55,129 nucleotides of DNA, taken from assembly GCA_016932495.1 (NCBI GenBank), contig JAFGCR010000005.1, positions 1 through 55,129 on the forward strand, written 5' to 3'. This DNA is from Candidatus Peregrinibacteria bacterium (lineage in GTDB: Bacteria; Patescibacteriota; Gracilibacteria; UM-FILTER-43-11). The stretch's first letter is position 1. Each line of letters opens with the position of its first letter. The position numbers and the translations under genes were made by a program. This document shows positions 26,290 to 33,880 of this stretch, one piece after another. Under the pieces are notes generated by a model, which saw only the letters and a program-made list of their open reading frames with translations, did no database searches and had not been told where the DNA came from.

Positions 26290-26640
26290 TTACGCGACTG
26301 ATTTCAGAATATCTTTTATATCCTTCCGTATGATTTTGACGGGTTCGGCTCCATCATTTTGCCTGATTTTTGCCTCTGCCTCCGCTTTGTAAATTTCCCA
26401 CAGGCGATCTGCCTTCTGGTATTCCGGACTTTTCTGCCATACGTTTTTCACAAATGTTTTAGGGTCGAATGTACCCCTTTCTTTTTCCGTATTCATCATT
26501 TTCAGCGCTGCGCTTTTGGCGTGTTCACAGGCTTTCCGGTAGGGCTCGTAACCAGGCGTGATGATACGACGGTAGGGCTGTTCTGGCTGGAATTGGCTGA
26601 CGCGAGGAAATTCTCCTTTAGGAATAGGGACTTGTCGCAT
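26290..26640 (-). CDS. Hypothetical protein, 116 residues
   Basis: Start chosen at the ATG at 26640 (MRQVPIPKGEFPRV); a TTG four codons upstream is the only longer alternative. The protein is soluble, charged and predicted helical in its second half (KADRLWEIYKAEAEAKIRQ), with no signal peptide and no family I recognise. It lies on the same strand as the small HTH gene, separated by the AT-rich spacer. It could belong to a small acquired module, but nothing in the sequence proves this. Confidence 0.6.
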   Translation of the reverse strand: MRQVPIPKGEFPRVSQFQPEQPYRRIITPGYEPYRKACEHAKSAALKMMNTEKERGTFDPKTFVKNVWQKSPEYQKADRLWEIYKAEAEAKIRQNDGAEPVKIIRKDIKDILKSVA

Positions 26641-26702
26641 ATTGTGTAACAAATTATCTTTATATTATACAATAAATAAATATTAAAGTCAATTCATCCC
26701 CA

Positions 26703-26731
26703 TTGACCCCCTTCTTGGCGGACGGCAAAAT
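26703..26731 (+). promoter_or_regulatory. murD promoter, near-leaderless
   Basis: TTGACC (26703-26708), 17-nt spacer, CAAAAT (26726-26731). The start codon is at 26741, so transcription should begin within about 3 nt of it. Confidence 0.5.
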
Positions 26732-26740
26732 AAGTGCGCC

Positions 26741-28081
26741 ATGAAAGACAAGCTTCAAACCCCCATCGCTATCCTCGGATTCGGAACCGAAGGGCAGGCC
26801 GCCTTGGCGTTTTTGAAATCACGGGGAATCAAAGACATTACCATTTGCGACCAGAAGGAGGGCGTGGCTATACCGTCCAACTACAAAAAACGACTTGGGG
26901 AAAAGGCGTTTGATGATTTGTCCGACTTTCAGACCATCATCCGTTCCCCAGGGGTCCGTTACGATCTGCCCGGCATCCAGCAGGCACATGAGCTAGGCGC
27001 GCTTGTTACTTCCATGACCAAATTAACCCTCGAACTGGCCGCGGATCGCATCACGGCTATTACTGGGACAAATGGAAAAACCACTACCACTGCCCTTTGT
27101 GAGCAGATTCTCTCCGCCCATTACGGCGGCCGTCTGATTGTCGGAGGGAATGACCGCCAACCTATTCTCCAGCAAGCCTTACAACATCCTGACCAACCGA
27201 TTCTTATCGAAGCCTCTAGTTTTCAGTTTGAAGACCTAAAACATTCTCCTTATATCGCCGCCATCCTCAACATCACCCCCAATCATCTCGACTGGCATGA
27301 CACGCTCGAGGCCTACATCGCGGCCAAAACCAATATCCTCCGCCACCAGCAGTCATCTGACTGGGCGGTTTTGAATGCCACCGACGAAAACGTCAAAAAA
27401 CTGGCCACCAGCACTCCCGCCCAACCATTCTGGATCAATGAAAAGGAGGGCGACAGCTGGGCCGTATGGGAGGATGGCTACTTAAAAATCAGTTTTGACG
27501 GAAAGCTGGAAAATGTCCTTCATTTTGACCAGCTCAGCATCAAAACCCACCCAGACAACCTCCTGTTTGCCGCCGCCATCGCTAAACTTCATTTTGTCCC
27601 GCTTACCACTATTGAAGAGCAGATTAAATTATTCAAAGGCGTAGAACATAGGCTGGAATTCGTCCGCACGCTAAAAGACATCCATTTTTACAACGATTCC
27701 AGTAGTACGTCCCCCGAATCCGCCATGACTGCTATTGACCAGTTCCTGCCCGACAAACTCATCCTCCTGCTTGGCGGGAGTTCCAAGAAGGCGGATTTTA
27801 CGTATCTGGCGGAAAAAATCGTGAAACAAAACGTACGAATTTACCTTTATGGCACCGAAGGGCAGGCCATTAAAGAATCCATCCTGTCCGCCGGGGGCGA
27901 GAATCTGATTCTTGACTACAATCAGTCGGGCGACTTTAAAAACATCATCACCTCCGCTTACAAATTCGCCAAACCCGAAGATGCTATCGTCTTATCGCCC
28001 GCCTGTGCCAGCTTTGACATGTTTAAAAATGCGAAAGACCGGGGAAATCAGTTTAAGGAGATTATTTCTTCAATCTCCTGA
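26741..28081 (+). CDS. murD: UDP-N-acetylmuramoyl-L-alanine--D-glutamate ligase
   Basis: A 446-residue cytoplasmic ligase adding D-glutamate to UDP-MurNAc-L-Ala in peptidoglycan synthesis. The N-terminal Rossmann part (IAILGFGTEGQAAL), the ATP loop TGTNGKTTT (about residues 108-116), the MurD-typical SSFQFE, NHLDWH and the C-terminal block SPACASFDMFKNAKDRG are all present. Length is normal. It ends in TGA, which supports the standard code. The 3' end overlaps the convergent murJ by 20 nt. With murE (47191) and murJ it shows that the cell makes peptidoglycan. Confidence 0.95.
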   Translation: MKDKLQTPIAILGFGTEGQAALAFLKSRGIKDITICDQKEGVAIPSNYKKRLGEKAFDDLSDFQTIIRSPGVRYDLPGIQQAHELGALVTSMTKLTLELAADRITAITGTNGKTTTTALCEQILSAHYGGRLIVGGNDRQPILQQALQHPDQPILIEASSFQFEDLKHSPYIAAILNITPNHLDWHDTLEAYIAAKTNILRHQQSSDWAVLNATDENVKKLATSTPAQPFWINEKEGDSWAVWEDGYLKISFDGKLENVLHFDQLSIKTHPDNLLFAAAIAKLHFVPLTTIEEQIKLFKGVEHRLEFVRTLKDIHFYNDSSSTSPESAMTAIDQFLPDKLILLLGGSSKKADFTYLAEKIVKQNVRIYLYGTEGQAIKESILSAGGENLILDYNQSGDFKNIITSAYKFAKPEDAIVLSPACASFDMFKNAKDRGNQFKEIISSIS

Positions 28082-29624
28082 TCTGCCTCCAAATGGCCTT
28101 AAACTCATTCATATCCAGGAAAGCCGCCAGCATCATATATATCATTAGTCCGGTAGCTGTATACAGAATAAGCAGGCCGATTTGATGAAAGGTGGTCCCG
28201 GCAAATGGGGTCAGCAGTTTTACCATGAAGATCACCGAGCCCATGATGGTGCTGATAAGAATGATTTTCAGCACATTGCCCCATTGGATGATATCGATTC
28301 GCAGATGGCGATGCATCAGGGCGTATAAAATGGCAAAATTCATAATATTCCCCGCACTGTAGGCGATGGCAATTCCTGTAATTCCCATATTCAGCCCCAT
28401 CGCCAGCATCAGACTGCCCCCAATGCTGATGCCGGAACCGATAATCCCAGCCATCACGGGTGTTTTGGTGTTGTGATAGGCATAAAATCCCCGTCCCAAA
28501 ATCGGGATAAGACATTGGGCGAAAAGAGAAATCAGCAAAAATCCAAGGACACTAGCAGTTAGCAAGGCATCCGACTGGCTGAATTTGCCGTATTTTAAAA
28601 TTACATCAATGATCTCATGTCTAAGTACCAGCATCCCGATGGTGGCAGGGATGATCAAAAACAAAACCTGCCCCATTACCCGACGTATTTCCATGGCGAA
28701 GGGTTCTTTATCACTTTCGCCGGCTAGTTCCGACAGGGTGGCGAAAGAAGTGATAGCAAATGAAATACCGATCATTCCCAACGGAACCGCCTGCAGGTTG
28801 TCCGAAAGGTAAAAAATCGTGATAGAACCAGTCATCAGAAAGCTGGCGATTAGCGTATTCACAATGAGTGTGAGCTGGGCAACCGATAAGCCGAAAACGC
28901 GCGGTAAAATCAGCCTGAATGCCTCTTTGACATCCTGCCGCTTATGCCCGAGAAGCCAATAATGCTTAAAGTGGACTAGCCGTAAAGCGGGCAATTGGAT
29001 AAGAAAATTCATGCCCGCGCCCAAAATGACCCCCCAAACCACGCCAATCACTCCAAATTTTTCTGCAAATAACAAAATGCCGGCAATAATTCCTGCGTTA
29101 TAAAACAGCGGGCCTAAAGATCGGAACAAAAAGGTCTTAAAACTGTCCTGAATGCTGATAAACACAGAAGTGACCGCGAAAAAGATGGGAGAAAGCAGTA
29201 AAATCCGCATTAACTTAACGGTCAGGGCAAGCTGTTCCCCTTGGAATCCTCCCGCTACCACATGCACTAAGTAAGGAGCCAGCGCATACGTCACCCCCGC
29301 GATAATCAGAATCGCTATCAGCATCAAATGCAGCATGGAGCTGGCGAATTCCCAGGCGTCCTTGAACTTTCCATCTTTTTTATATTGAGTAAAGATCGGG
29401 ATAAATGCGGCAGAAATCGCTCCGAAAATCAGCAGATTATATAAAAGGTCCGGGATCCGAAAGGCAGCGTAATAGGTGTCGAGATTATAAATTCCCGTTC
29501 CAGCCGTGGCGCCGAATGTTTTGGCGAGCAAATGGTCACGTACAATCCCTAAAAACCGGCTTAAGAGAGCGGAAAGAGCCAGAAGAAGCGTGGGCGGAAG
29601 GACGTTGAGATGTCTGATTTTCAT
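28062..29624 (-). CDS. murJ: Lipid II flippase MurJ (MviN family)
   Basis: A 520-residue polytopic membrane protein of the MOP superfamily that moves lipid II across the membrane. The opening ALLSRFLGIVRDHLLAKTFG (residues about 19-38) is the family signature, and FRIPDLLYNLLIFGAISAAF follows. About 14 membrane segments are expected and visible as hydrophobic blocks. Start is the ATG at 29624; a TAAAAT box lies 7 nt upstream, suggesting a leaderless mRNA. It converges on and overlaps murD. Confidence 0.95.
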   Translation of the reverse strand: MKIRHLNVLPPTLLLALSALLSRFLGIVRDHLLAKTFGATAGTGIYNLDTYYAAFRIPDLLYNLLIFGAISAAFIPIFTQYKKDGKFKDAWEFASSMLHLMLIAILIIAGVTYALAPYLVHVVAGGFQGEQLALTVKLMRILLLSPIFFAVTSVFISIQDSFKTFLFRSLGPLFYNAGIIAGILLFAEKFGVIGVVWGVILGAGMNFLIQLPALRLVHFKHYWLLGHKRQDVKEAFRLILPRVFGLSVAQLTLIVNTLIASFLMTGSITIFYLSDNLQAVPLGMIGISFAITSFATLSELAGESDKEPFAMEIRRVMGQVLFLIIPATIGMLVLRHEIIDVILKYGKFSQSDALLTASVLGFLLISLFAQCLIPILGRGFYAYHNTKTPVMAGIIGSGISIGGSLMLAMGLNMGITGIAIAYSAGNIMNFAILYALMHRHLRIDIIQWGNVLKIILISTIMGSVIFMVKLLTPFAGTTFHQIGLLILYTATGLMIYMMLAAFLDMNEFKAIWRQIRRLKK

Positions 29625-29631
29625 GTCTGGT

Positions 29632-29637
29632 ATTTTA
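29632..29637 (-). promoter_or_regulatory. -10 box directly before murJ
   Basis: TAAAAT on the minus strand, 7 nt before the ATG. No convincing -35 is seen. The spacing fits transcription starting at or next to the start codon. Confidence 0.4.
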
Positions 29638-29670
29638 CCGCTTTCACAGTTAAACAGAGAAGGTTTCTTA

Positions 29671-29698
29671 TTGACTTATATATATTTATTGTTATAGT
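29671..29698 (+). promoter_or_regulatory. Sigma70 promoter of the 29728 gene pair
   Basis: TTGACT (29671-29676), 16-nt AT-rich spacer, TATAGT (29693-29698). The leader to the ATG at 29728 would be about 22 nt. Confidence 0.55.
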
Positions 29699-29727
29699 AA
29701 TACTCCTTGCTCCTAATTTTTTTAAAT

Positions 29728-30078
29728 ATGAAGAGCACTAGACTCAATTTTTACAAAAGACATTTTGGGTGCCGCCATGATGGAGAAACGGTTTTAAAGG
29801 CGGGTGAAAACGCCTTTTTCCCCAGCGACCCTCATCATCTTTCTCTTCGGACAGCAAGTGACGGGACAACAACGAATCGTTTTCAGAGCCACCTGTTGTT
29901 AGAGCAAATAGGTATTCAGCCGGAAATGACAGCAGCCGAAGTCACTGCCTTGGTCCGCAGTCAGATCGACAAAACCGTTGCCCATTCAGACCACCCAGAA
30001 GGACAGAGGGAAGTTGCTACTCTGCTACAGGCAGTTGTAGATTTTTGCGAAGAAGCCGTTATCGATAAACAAAACTAA
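29728..30078 (+). CDS. Hypothetical protein, 116 residues
   Basis: Start chosen at the ATG at 29728 (MKSTRLNFYKRHFGCRH), 30 nt downstream of a good promoter. The protein is soluble with a helical C-terminal half (MTAAEVTALVRSQIDKTVAH; LLQAVVDFCEEAVI). There is no signal peptide or recognised domain. Its stop overlaps the start of the next gene (TAATG), so the two are translationally coupled. Function unknown. Confidence 0.65.
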   Translation: MKSTRLNFYKRHFGCRHDGETVLKAGENAFFPSDPHHLSLRTASDGTTTNRFQSHLLLEQIGIQPEMTAAEVTALVRSQIDKTVAHSDHPEGQREVATLLQAVVDFCEEAVIDKQN

Positions 30079-30449
30079 TGGCAGATTCAGCATTTAAAAG
30101 CCGGCTTACCCATTATAAAACCCATGAGGACTATCGGCATTTCGGTGAAGCGCTTTTAAGTGCGGCAAGCGAAGGCCGTTTAGCCTTTAGTCAGATCAAC
30201 GGCATTTCCACTCAGGAGATTTTATGGCAACTGGGTATCGCTTTGGGCATGACGCGTGACGAGATCATTATCTGCCTTTCCCAGCCCATTACAAAAAAAC
30301 ATGATATTTTACCCTACATTACTGATGATTTTGATAGCATCAGCGCGGCGCGGGCTCAGCTCAGGTCCATTGCTGATTCGGCCATTTGTTACACGGAACA
30401 AGATACGCCTGAAGGATACACGATAGATATTGCGGAAACATTCGCCTAA
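30078..30449 (+). CDS. Hypothetical protein, 123 residues, coupled to 29728
   Basis: Its ATG shares one base with the upstream stop codon (TAATG). It is a soluble, mostly helical protein with short repeats of Ile-rich helix (STQEILWQLGIALGMTRDEI). No family recognised. Both products of this pair are small and acidic and could act together; that rests only on the overlap. Confidence 0.65.
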   Translation: MADSAFKSRLTHYKTHEDYRHFGEALLSAASEGRLAFSQINGISTQEILWQLGIALGMTRDEIIICLSQPITKKHDILPYITDDFDSISAARAQLRSIADSAICYTEQDTPEGYTIDIAETFA

Positions 30450-30515
30450 ATAAATATTCCTGTTTTTCAGCTTATCTGTTAAAATAAGCTAAACAACGAC
30501 TTAAAACACAAAAGC

Positions 30516-30773
30516 ATGCTTGAAATGTATAAAACCCCTTTAGATATCCTTTATCTCGTCCTGTCCGTCGGCGGCGGGCTATTATTGTTGGTACTGATCA
30601 TTGCCGTTCTCCATCTAATCGGCATTTTGAGCAATGTGAGAAAGGTGACCCGCAAAGCCAAAGACACGGTCGACCTGATAAACCATTACCTCTGGCAGCC
30701 GATTAAGGTGATGATGAGAATTATGGAAAGGAGTAAGGAGTATGCGGCGAAACAGGCTAGAAAGAAGAAATAA
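30516..30773 (+). CDS. Small single-pass membrane protein
   Basis: An 85-residue protein with one strong transmembrane segment (about residues 11-38, LYLVLSVGGGLLLLVLIIAVLHLIG split across the membrane) and a basic, helical cytoplasmic tail ending in RKKK. An inner ATG at 30525 is an alternative start. The shape resembles short DUF948-like envelope proteins, without firm proof. It is preceded by a weak 7-bp inverted repeat, AGCTTAT...ATAAGCT (30470-30491). Confidence 0.65.
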   Translation: MLEMYKTPLDILYLVLSVGGGLLLLVLIIAVLHLIGILSNVRKVTRKAKDTVDLINHYLWQPIKVMMRIMERSKEYAAKQARKKK

Positions 30774-30783
30774 TTCAACCACA

Positions 30784-30824
30784 GTCTTAAGTTCTAAGTC
30801 GTAAGTCTTAAGCCGAGGCTTAAA
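30784..30824. repeat. Heptamer array plus hairpin after the small membrane gene
   Basis: Four tandem heptamers: GTCTTAA, GTTCTAA, GTCGTAA, GTCTTAA (30784-30811). The last runs into a stem-loop (CTTAAGCC-GA-GGCTTAA, about 30807-30823) that could stop plus-strand transcription. The array starts 10 nt after one stop codon and ends 3 nt before the stop codon of the convergent glycosyltransferase. Confidence 0.7.
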
Positions 30825-30826
30825 GT

Positions 30827-31939
30827 TTATTGTTTATGACTTAAGGCTTTTTCGTAAACGTGAGTTGTTTTCTCTGCCATTATTTTTGCGCTGAATTCGG
30901 TTTTCACCCGTTCCAAGGCTGCTTTTTCAATATCCCTTTTTTGGTCGGGATTAGTCAGAATCGTCCGTATTACCTCAGCCAGCTTCTCCGGATTTGCCGG
31001 CGGGACCAGATAACCGCTTTTGCCGTGTTCGATAATATCTTTTGTACCTCCATTATCTGTTGCCACCGCGATCACTCCGCTGGCCATGGCCTCTAAAACC
31101 ACCAATCCAAATGCTTCTCGGAGTGAGGGGAGTACAAAAATGTCAGACGCTTTTAATATCCGAGGAATATCCTCCCTCCAGCCAAGGAAATGGATGTTGG
31201 GAATGTTACCATATTCTTCTTTTAATCTTTTTTCTTCAGGTCCAATTCCCACCAAAACCAAATGAAGTGTTGGGAATTCAACTTGTAGTTTTTTAAATGC
31301 CTGAAGCAGATACTTTTGACCCTTTCTTTTGTGCAGTTCGGCAATGCAGGTGATCACCAAATCCCCCCTCTGAACAGGAAGCGACGCTTTGTCGTGGTTG
31401 TCAAAAAATCTGTCGGCCTCAATGCCGTTATGTATTAAGTTTAAGCGGTTTTTTAAGTGTTCGCCATAGTTGCTAAGGTGTCTAAAATTGTCCAAACTGA
31501 TGGCGATTATCTGATCCGATTTTGCCAAACACATCTTTTTGATCTTATGCTTCAGCCCGCTTAATTCAAATGGGTCATGTTCGGTGGCTATAATCGGAAT
31601 ATTGGCGTGTTTAGCGGCCCAAAACGCGTACCGGCAGCTACCCGGATTCCATAAATGGATATGGATCAGGCCAAACCCTCCTGTTTTCAGTAACTTTTTT
31701 AATTGTGTGTAATGGCGCGGGTCGTGCTTATGAATCGTCGGTAACAAATAGGTTTGCTCATAAACTCCACCGTCATTCCCACGAAGGCGGGAATCTGTCC
31801 GTCGTTTTAACACCGAATACGCCCCGCATGCCAAAGAAACAGAATATCCGAGTGGCCTTAAATGCTTCGCTAGTAATTCCATCTGCTTTTCAGCCCCGCC
31901 ATAATTGGGGGTGTCGGTGTAAAAGAGGATTTTTTTCAT
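30827..31939 (-). CDS. Glycosyltransferase family 4 (GT-B), with inserted repeat peptide
   Basis: A 370-residue retaining GT-B enzyme, probably adding a sugar to an envelope glycan or lipid. The N-terminal domain starts MKKILFYTDTPNYGGAEKQM, with the loop GGAEKQ. The C-terminal donor domain shows ITCIAELHKRKGQ and the EX7E motif REAFGLVVLEAMASG, then NGGTKDIIEHGKSG. Residues about 47-59 (TDSRLRGNDGGV) are encoded by a palindromic repeat element (31769-31799) that keeps the frame, in the acceptor domain where an extra loop may be tolerated. Acceptor and sugar cannot be inferred. Confidence 0.9.
   Translation of the reverse strand: MKKILFYTDTPNYGGAEKQMELLAKHLRPLGYSVSLACGAYSVLKRRTDSRLRGNDGGVYEQTYLLPTIHKHDPRHYTQLKKLLKTGGFGLIHIHLWNPGSCRYAFWAAKHANIPIIATEHDPFELSGLKHKIKKMCLAKSDQIIAISLDNFRHLSNYGEHLKNRLNLIHNGIEADRFFDNHDKASLPVQRGDLVITCIAELHKRKGQKYLLQAFKKLQVEFPTLHLVLVGIGPEEKRLKEEYGNIPNIHFLGWREDIPRILKASDIFVLPSLREAFGLVVLEAMASGVIAVATDNGGTKDIIEHGKSGYLVPPANPEKLAEVIRTILTNPDQKRDIEKAALERVKTEFSAKIMAEKTTHVYEKALSHKQ
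31769..31799. repeat. REP-like palindromic element inside the glycosyltransferase gene
   Basis: The plus strand reads CCGTCATTCCCACGAAGGCG followed by GGAATCTGTC. ATTCCCAC and GGCGGGAAT form a stem around GAAG. From established knowledge, CCGTCATTCCCGCG...CGGGAATC elements are widespread in unrelated bacterial genomes, and their translation in one frame is the peptide DSRLRGNDG, which is exactly what this gene encodes here. Confidence 0.75.
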
Positions 31940-31971
31940 AGTTTCTATTGCGAATGGGAGGCAGAAAGATT

Positions 31972-32601
31972 TTATTTTTTCTGATATTCAAAATAGGAAT
32001 AAACAATCGGATACAAGCCTGCGACCAGTGCTGAAATCAATACAATCCAAATGGCATAACTTTGAAAAAATACACTGGCAATCGTCAGCGCACCGGCAAT
32101 CCGGAACAGCATGGCACCCAAAATATGGGTTTTTAGCCACACCTTATCACTACTCAATGTCCACGGGGTCCGGATGCCGATGAACCAATTCCGTTTAGCT
32201 CGTGGGAGTAAATAGCTAATATAGATAAAAAGTGCTCCAATGGCCGGCAGCATCATGGTGGTCATATTAAACGTGTACCCCAAATTTGCCGCGAGCGTCA
32301 GCAGGTGAATATAGAATAAAAACACCACCATCAGTAGGATGAACCAGTCAAAATAAACTCTGAATTTTTCGATATTCTTTTTCAGCGGGTCGATTTTGGG
32401 AATTACCAAAAACATTAGGTACATCAGAGTGGTGACAAGCGGCATTAAATAGAGGGCCCAACATTTAGTCATATATCCATTTATCTCTCCTGCTGCATTC
32501 CAATGCGAAGCCATTTTAGCTGGCATTTGCGGGTAAAGATAGGCAGATAGGCAGAAGGAAAATAGGATGATGATTAAGATGGGGATATGTATTTTTTTCA
32601 T
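31972..32601 (-). CDS. SdpI/DUF1648 family membrane protein
   Basis: A 209-residue polytopic membrane protein with about six membrane segments. The N-terminal part has the DUF1648 signature (MASHWNAAGEINGYMTK), and the C-terminal part has the SdpI-type block NWFIGIRTPWTLSSDKVW. In Bacillus, SdpI gives immunity to the SdpC toxin; most homologues have no known toxin partner and none is visible here. Start chosen at the ATG at 32601, which a full promoter places at the expected transcription start. Confidence 0.85.
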   Translation of the reverse strand: MKKIHIPILIIILFSFCLSAYLYPQMPAKMASHWNAAGEINGYMTKCWALYLMPLVTTLMYLMFLVIPKIDPLKKNIEKFRVYFDWFILLMVVFLFYIHLLTLAANLGYTFNMTTMMLPAIGALFIYISYLLPRAKRNWFIGIRTPWTLSSDKVWLKTHILGAMLFRIAGALTIASVFFQSYAIWIVLISALVAGLYPIVYSYFEYQKK

Positions 32602-32607
32602 GTTTGT

Positions 32608-32636
32608 ATTGTAGCAATGCAGAGAGGGTTTTCCAA
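32608..32636 (-). promoter_or_regulatory. Leaderless sigma70 promoter of the SdpI-like gene
   Basis: Minus strand: TTGGAA (32636-32631), 17-nt spacer, TACAAT (32613-32608). The ATG at 32601 is 6 nt past the -10, so the mRNA should begin at the start codon. Confidence 0.6.
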
Positions 32637-32659
32637 CCTGCGATTGCATTGATAAAACC

Positions 32660-32690
32660 TTGACATTTAATAAAAAATAGTTAATAATAT
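32660..32690 (+). promoter_or_regulatory. Promoter of the LPXTG-like gene
   Basis: Perfect -35 TTGACA (32660-32665), followed by an AT-rich stretch with possible -10 boxes TAATAA (32682-32687, spacer 16) or TAATAT (32685-32690, spacer 19). The ATG is at 32710. Confidence 0.5.
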
Positions 32691-32709
32691 ACACCTTTTA
32701 ATCAATCGA

Positions 32710-33357
32710 ATGAAAAAGTTATTAGCCATTATCGTGTTTTGTTTGCTGGGAGCCACCAGTTTTCTTGTAGCGCCTGTAACAAATGCGGCTTACGACAATT
32801 TTCCTCCGGGGAATGAGCAGTTTCACCCTAAAAATCCAGATTATTATGATGGGAATTTACGATTAGAGCTGAAAAAGCGCGCAGATATTGAACGGGCAAG
32901 TGCCCCCAATCTTCATTACGACGAACAAACCCGTGATTATTATCGTTGCGACTGGATATACAACAAAAACCTCGGCACCTGGGTGTGTGAAAAAAGTTAT
33001 AGCAATTCATACGCGTCTTCCGCTCATCCAGTCACCGTTTGCCCCTTTGGTTATACCAAACATCCTGTCCAGCAAACGTGTGTGGCGATCCGCCCGCCCG
33101 CCAACGCCAGCCTGAACAGTCAGGGGAATAATTGGCAGTGCAATAGCGGATATCACGTAAATTCTGCCGGAACCGGCTGTGACCGGAACGACATCACTTA
33201 TTACTATTACTCAGACGAACCTCAGTATGAAGTCACTAAATACGTTTATTACTATGGGGACAATTTACCACAGACAGGACCGGGCATGAGCGGACTTTTA
33301 TTAATTAGTGCATTGGGGGGATTGATGTATTTAAGAAAGAAAGATAACTTGAACTAA
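32710..33357 (+). CDS. Exported protein with LPXTG-like C-terminal sorting signal
   Basis: A 215-residue protein with a signal peptide (residues 1-26, ending TNAA). The mature part is Tyr-rich and has six cysteines (YRCDWIY, WVCEKSY, TVCPFGYT, QTCVAIR, WQCNSGY, TGCDRN), resembling an EGF-type or similar disulfide-stapled fold. The C-terminus reads LPQTGPGMSGLLLISALGG and then MYLRKKDNLN: an LPXTG-type motif, a hydrophobic stretch and a basic tail. In Gram-positive bacteria this directs sortase attachment to the wall. No sortase gene is in the window. Alternatively the tail is a simple membrane anchor. Confidence 0.8.
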   Translation: MKKLLAIIVFCLLGATSFLVAPVTNAAYDNFPPGNEQFHPKNPDYYDGNLRLELKKRADIERASAPNLHYDEQTRDYYRCDWIYNKNLGTWVCEKSYSNSYASSAHPVTVCPFGYTKHPVQQTCVAIRPPANASLNSQGNNWQCNSGYHVNSAGTGCDRNDITYYYYSDEPQYEVTKYVYYYGDNLPQTGPGMSGLLLISALGGLMYLRKKDNLN

Positions 33358-33396
33358 AAAAGAGGCTGTGATACCCTTTCCACGCTAAAAACTTTT

Positions 33397-33472
33397 GGGT
33401 GTTTAGCTCAGTTGGTAGAGCAGTAGCCTCTTAAGCTATTGGTCCTGGGTTCGAGTCCCAGAACACCCACCA
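33397..33472 (+). tRNA. tRNA-Lys (CTT)
   Basis: Acceptor GGGTGTT/AACACCC, D arm GCTC...GAGC, anticodon stem GTAGC/GCTAT around CTCTTAA (anticodon CTT), T arm CTGGG-TTCGAGT-CCCAG, and an encoded CCA. The gene ends 2 nt before the stop codon of the opposite-strand gene at 33475. Confidence 0.95.
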
Positions 33473-33474
33473 TT

Positions 33475-33870
33475 TTAATGTAACCCAAAATAAATTAAAG
33501 CGCCCATGCCGATTTCTTCAATTAGGATTCTAAGAATATCGTCGCGGTCATGTTTTAATAAATCCACCTCTTTATCCAGCCAATCTTTTTTCTCCCCTTC
33601 CGGAGTCTGGCTTCGATGCCAGTCGGCCATTTGTTTGGCGTGATGATGTTCCACATGAACCACCTGACCTTCCTGCAGGTCGTTTTCAATAAAATGACGA
33701 TATTCTTCTACTAACTCCTGTGGGTTATCATAATATTCTTTACTGGGGCGGAAATAAACAATTTCCGGATTTTCAGAGGCAGTTTCTTCCTTACCCTTAA
33801 ACAGCCTGAATCCTTCTTCTTTTTTTGGCTGAACTGGTTCTTGATCGGGCTGAATGGTTTCAGTTTCCAT
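33475..33870 (-). CDS. Hypothetical protein, 131 residues
   Basis: Third gene of a minus-strand run (GNAT, U32 protein, this gene), starting 10 nt after the U32 gene. The first 35 residues are Glu/Pro/Gln-rich and probably disordered. The rest is helical with a His cluster (VVHVEHHHAKQMADWH) and ends in the hydrophobic IGMGALIYFGLH. No family recognised; the histidines could bind a metal, but that is speculation. Confidence 0.65.
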   Translation of the reverse strand: METETIQPDQEPVQPKKEEGFRLFKGKEETASENPEIVYFRPSKEYYDNPQELVEEYRHFIENDLQEGQVVHVEHHHAKQMADWHRSQTPEGEKKDWLDKEVDLLKHDRDDILRILIEEIGMGALIYFGLH

Positions 33871-33880
33871 AATGTCTGGG

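Noticed and set aside
28079-28081. UGA recoded as glycine (Gracilibacteria code)
   Set aside because: TGA ends murD, the GNAT gene and the 66-residue membrane protein at expected family or operon positions, and I saw no conserved protein interrupted by TGA.
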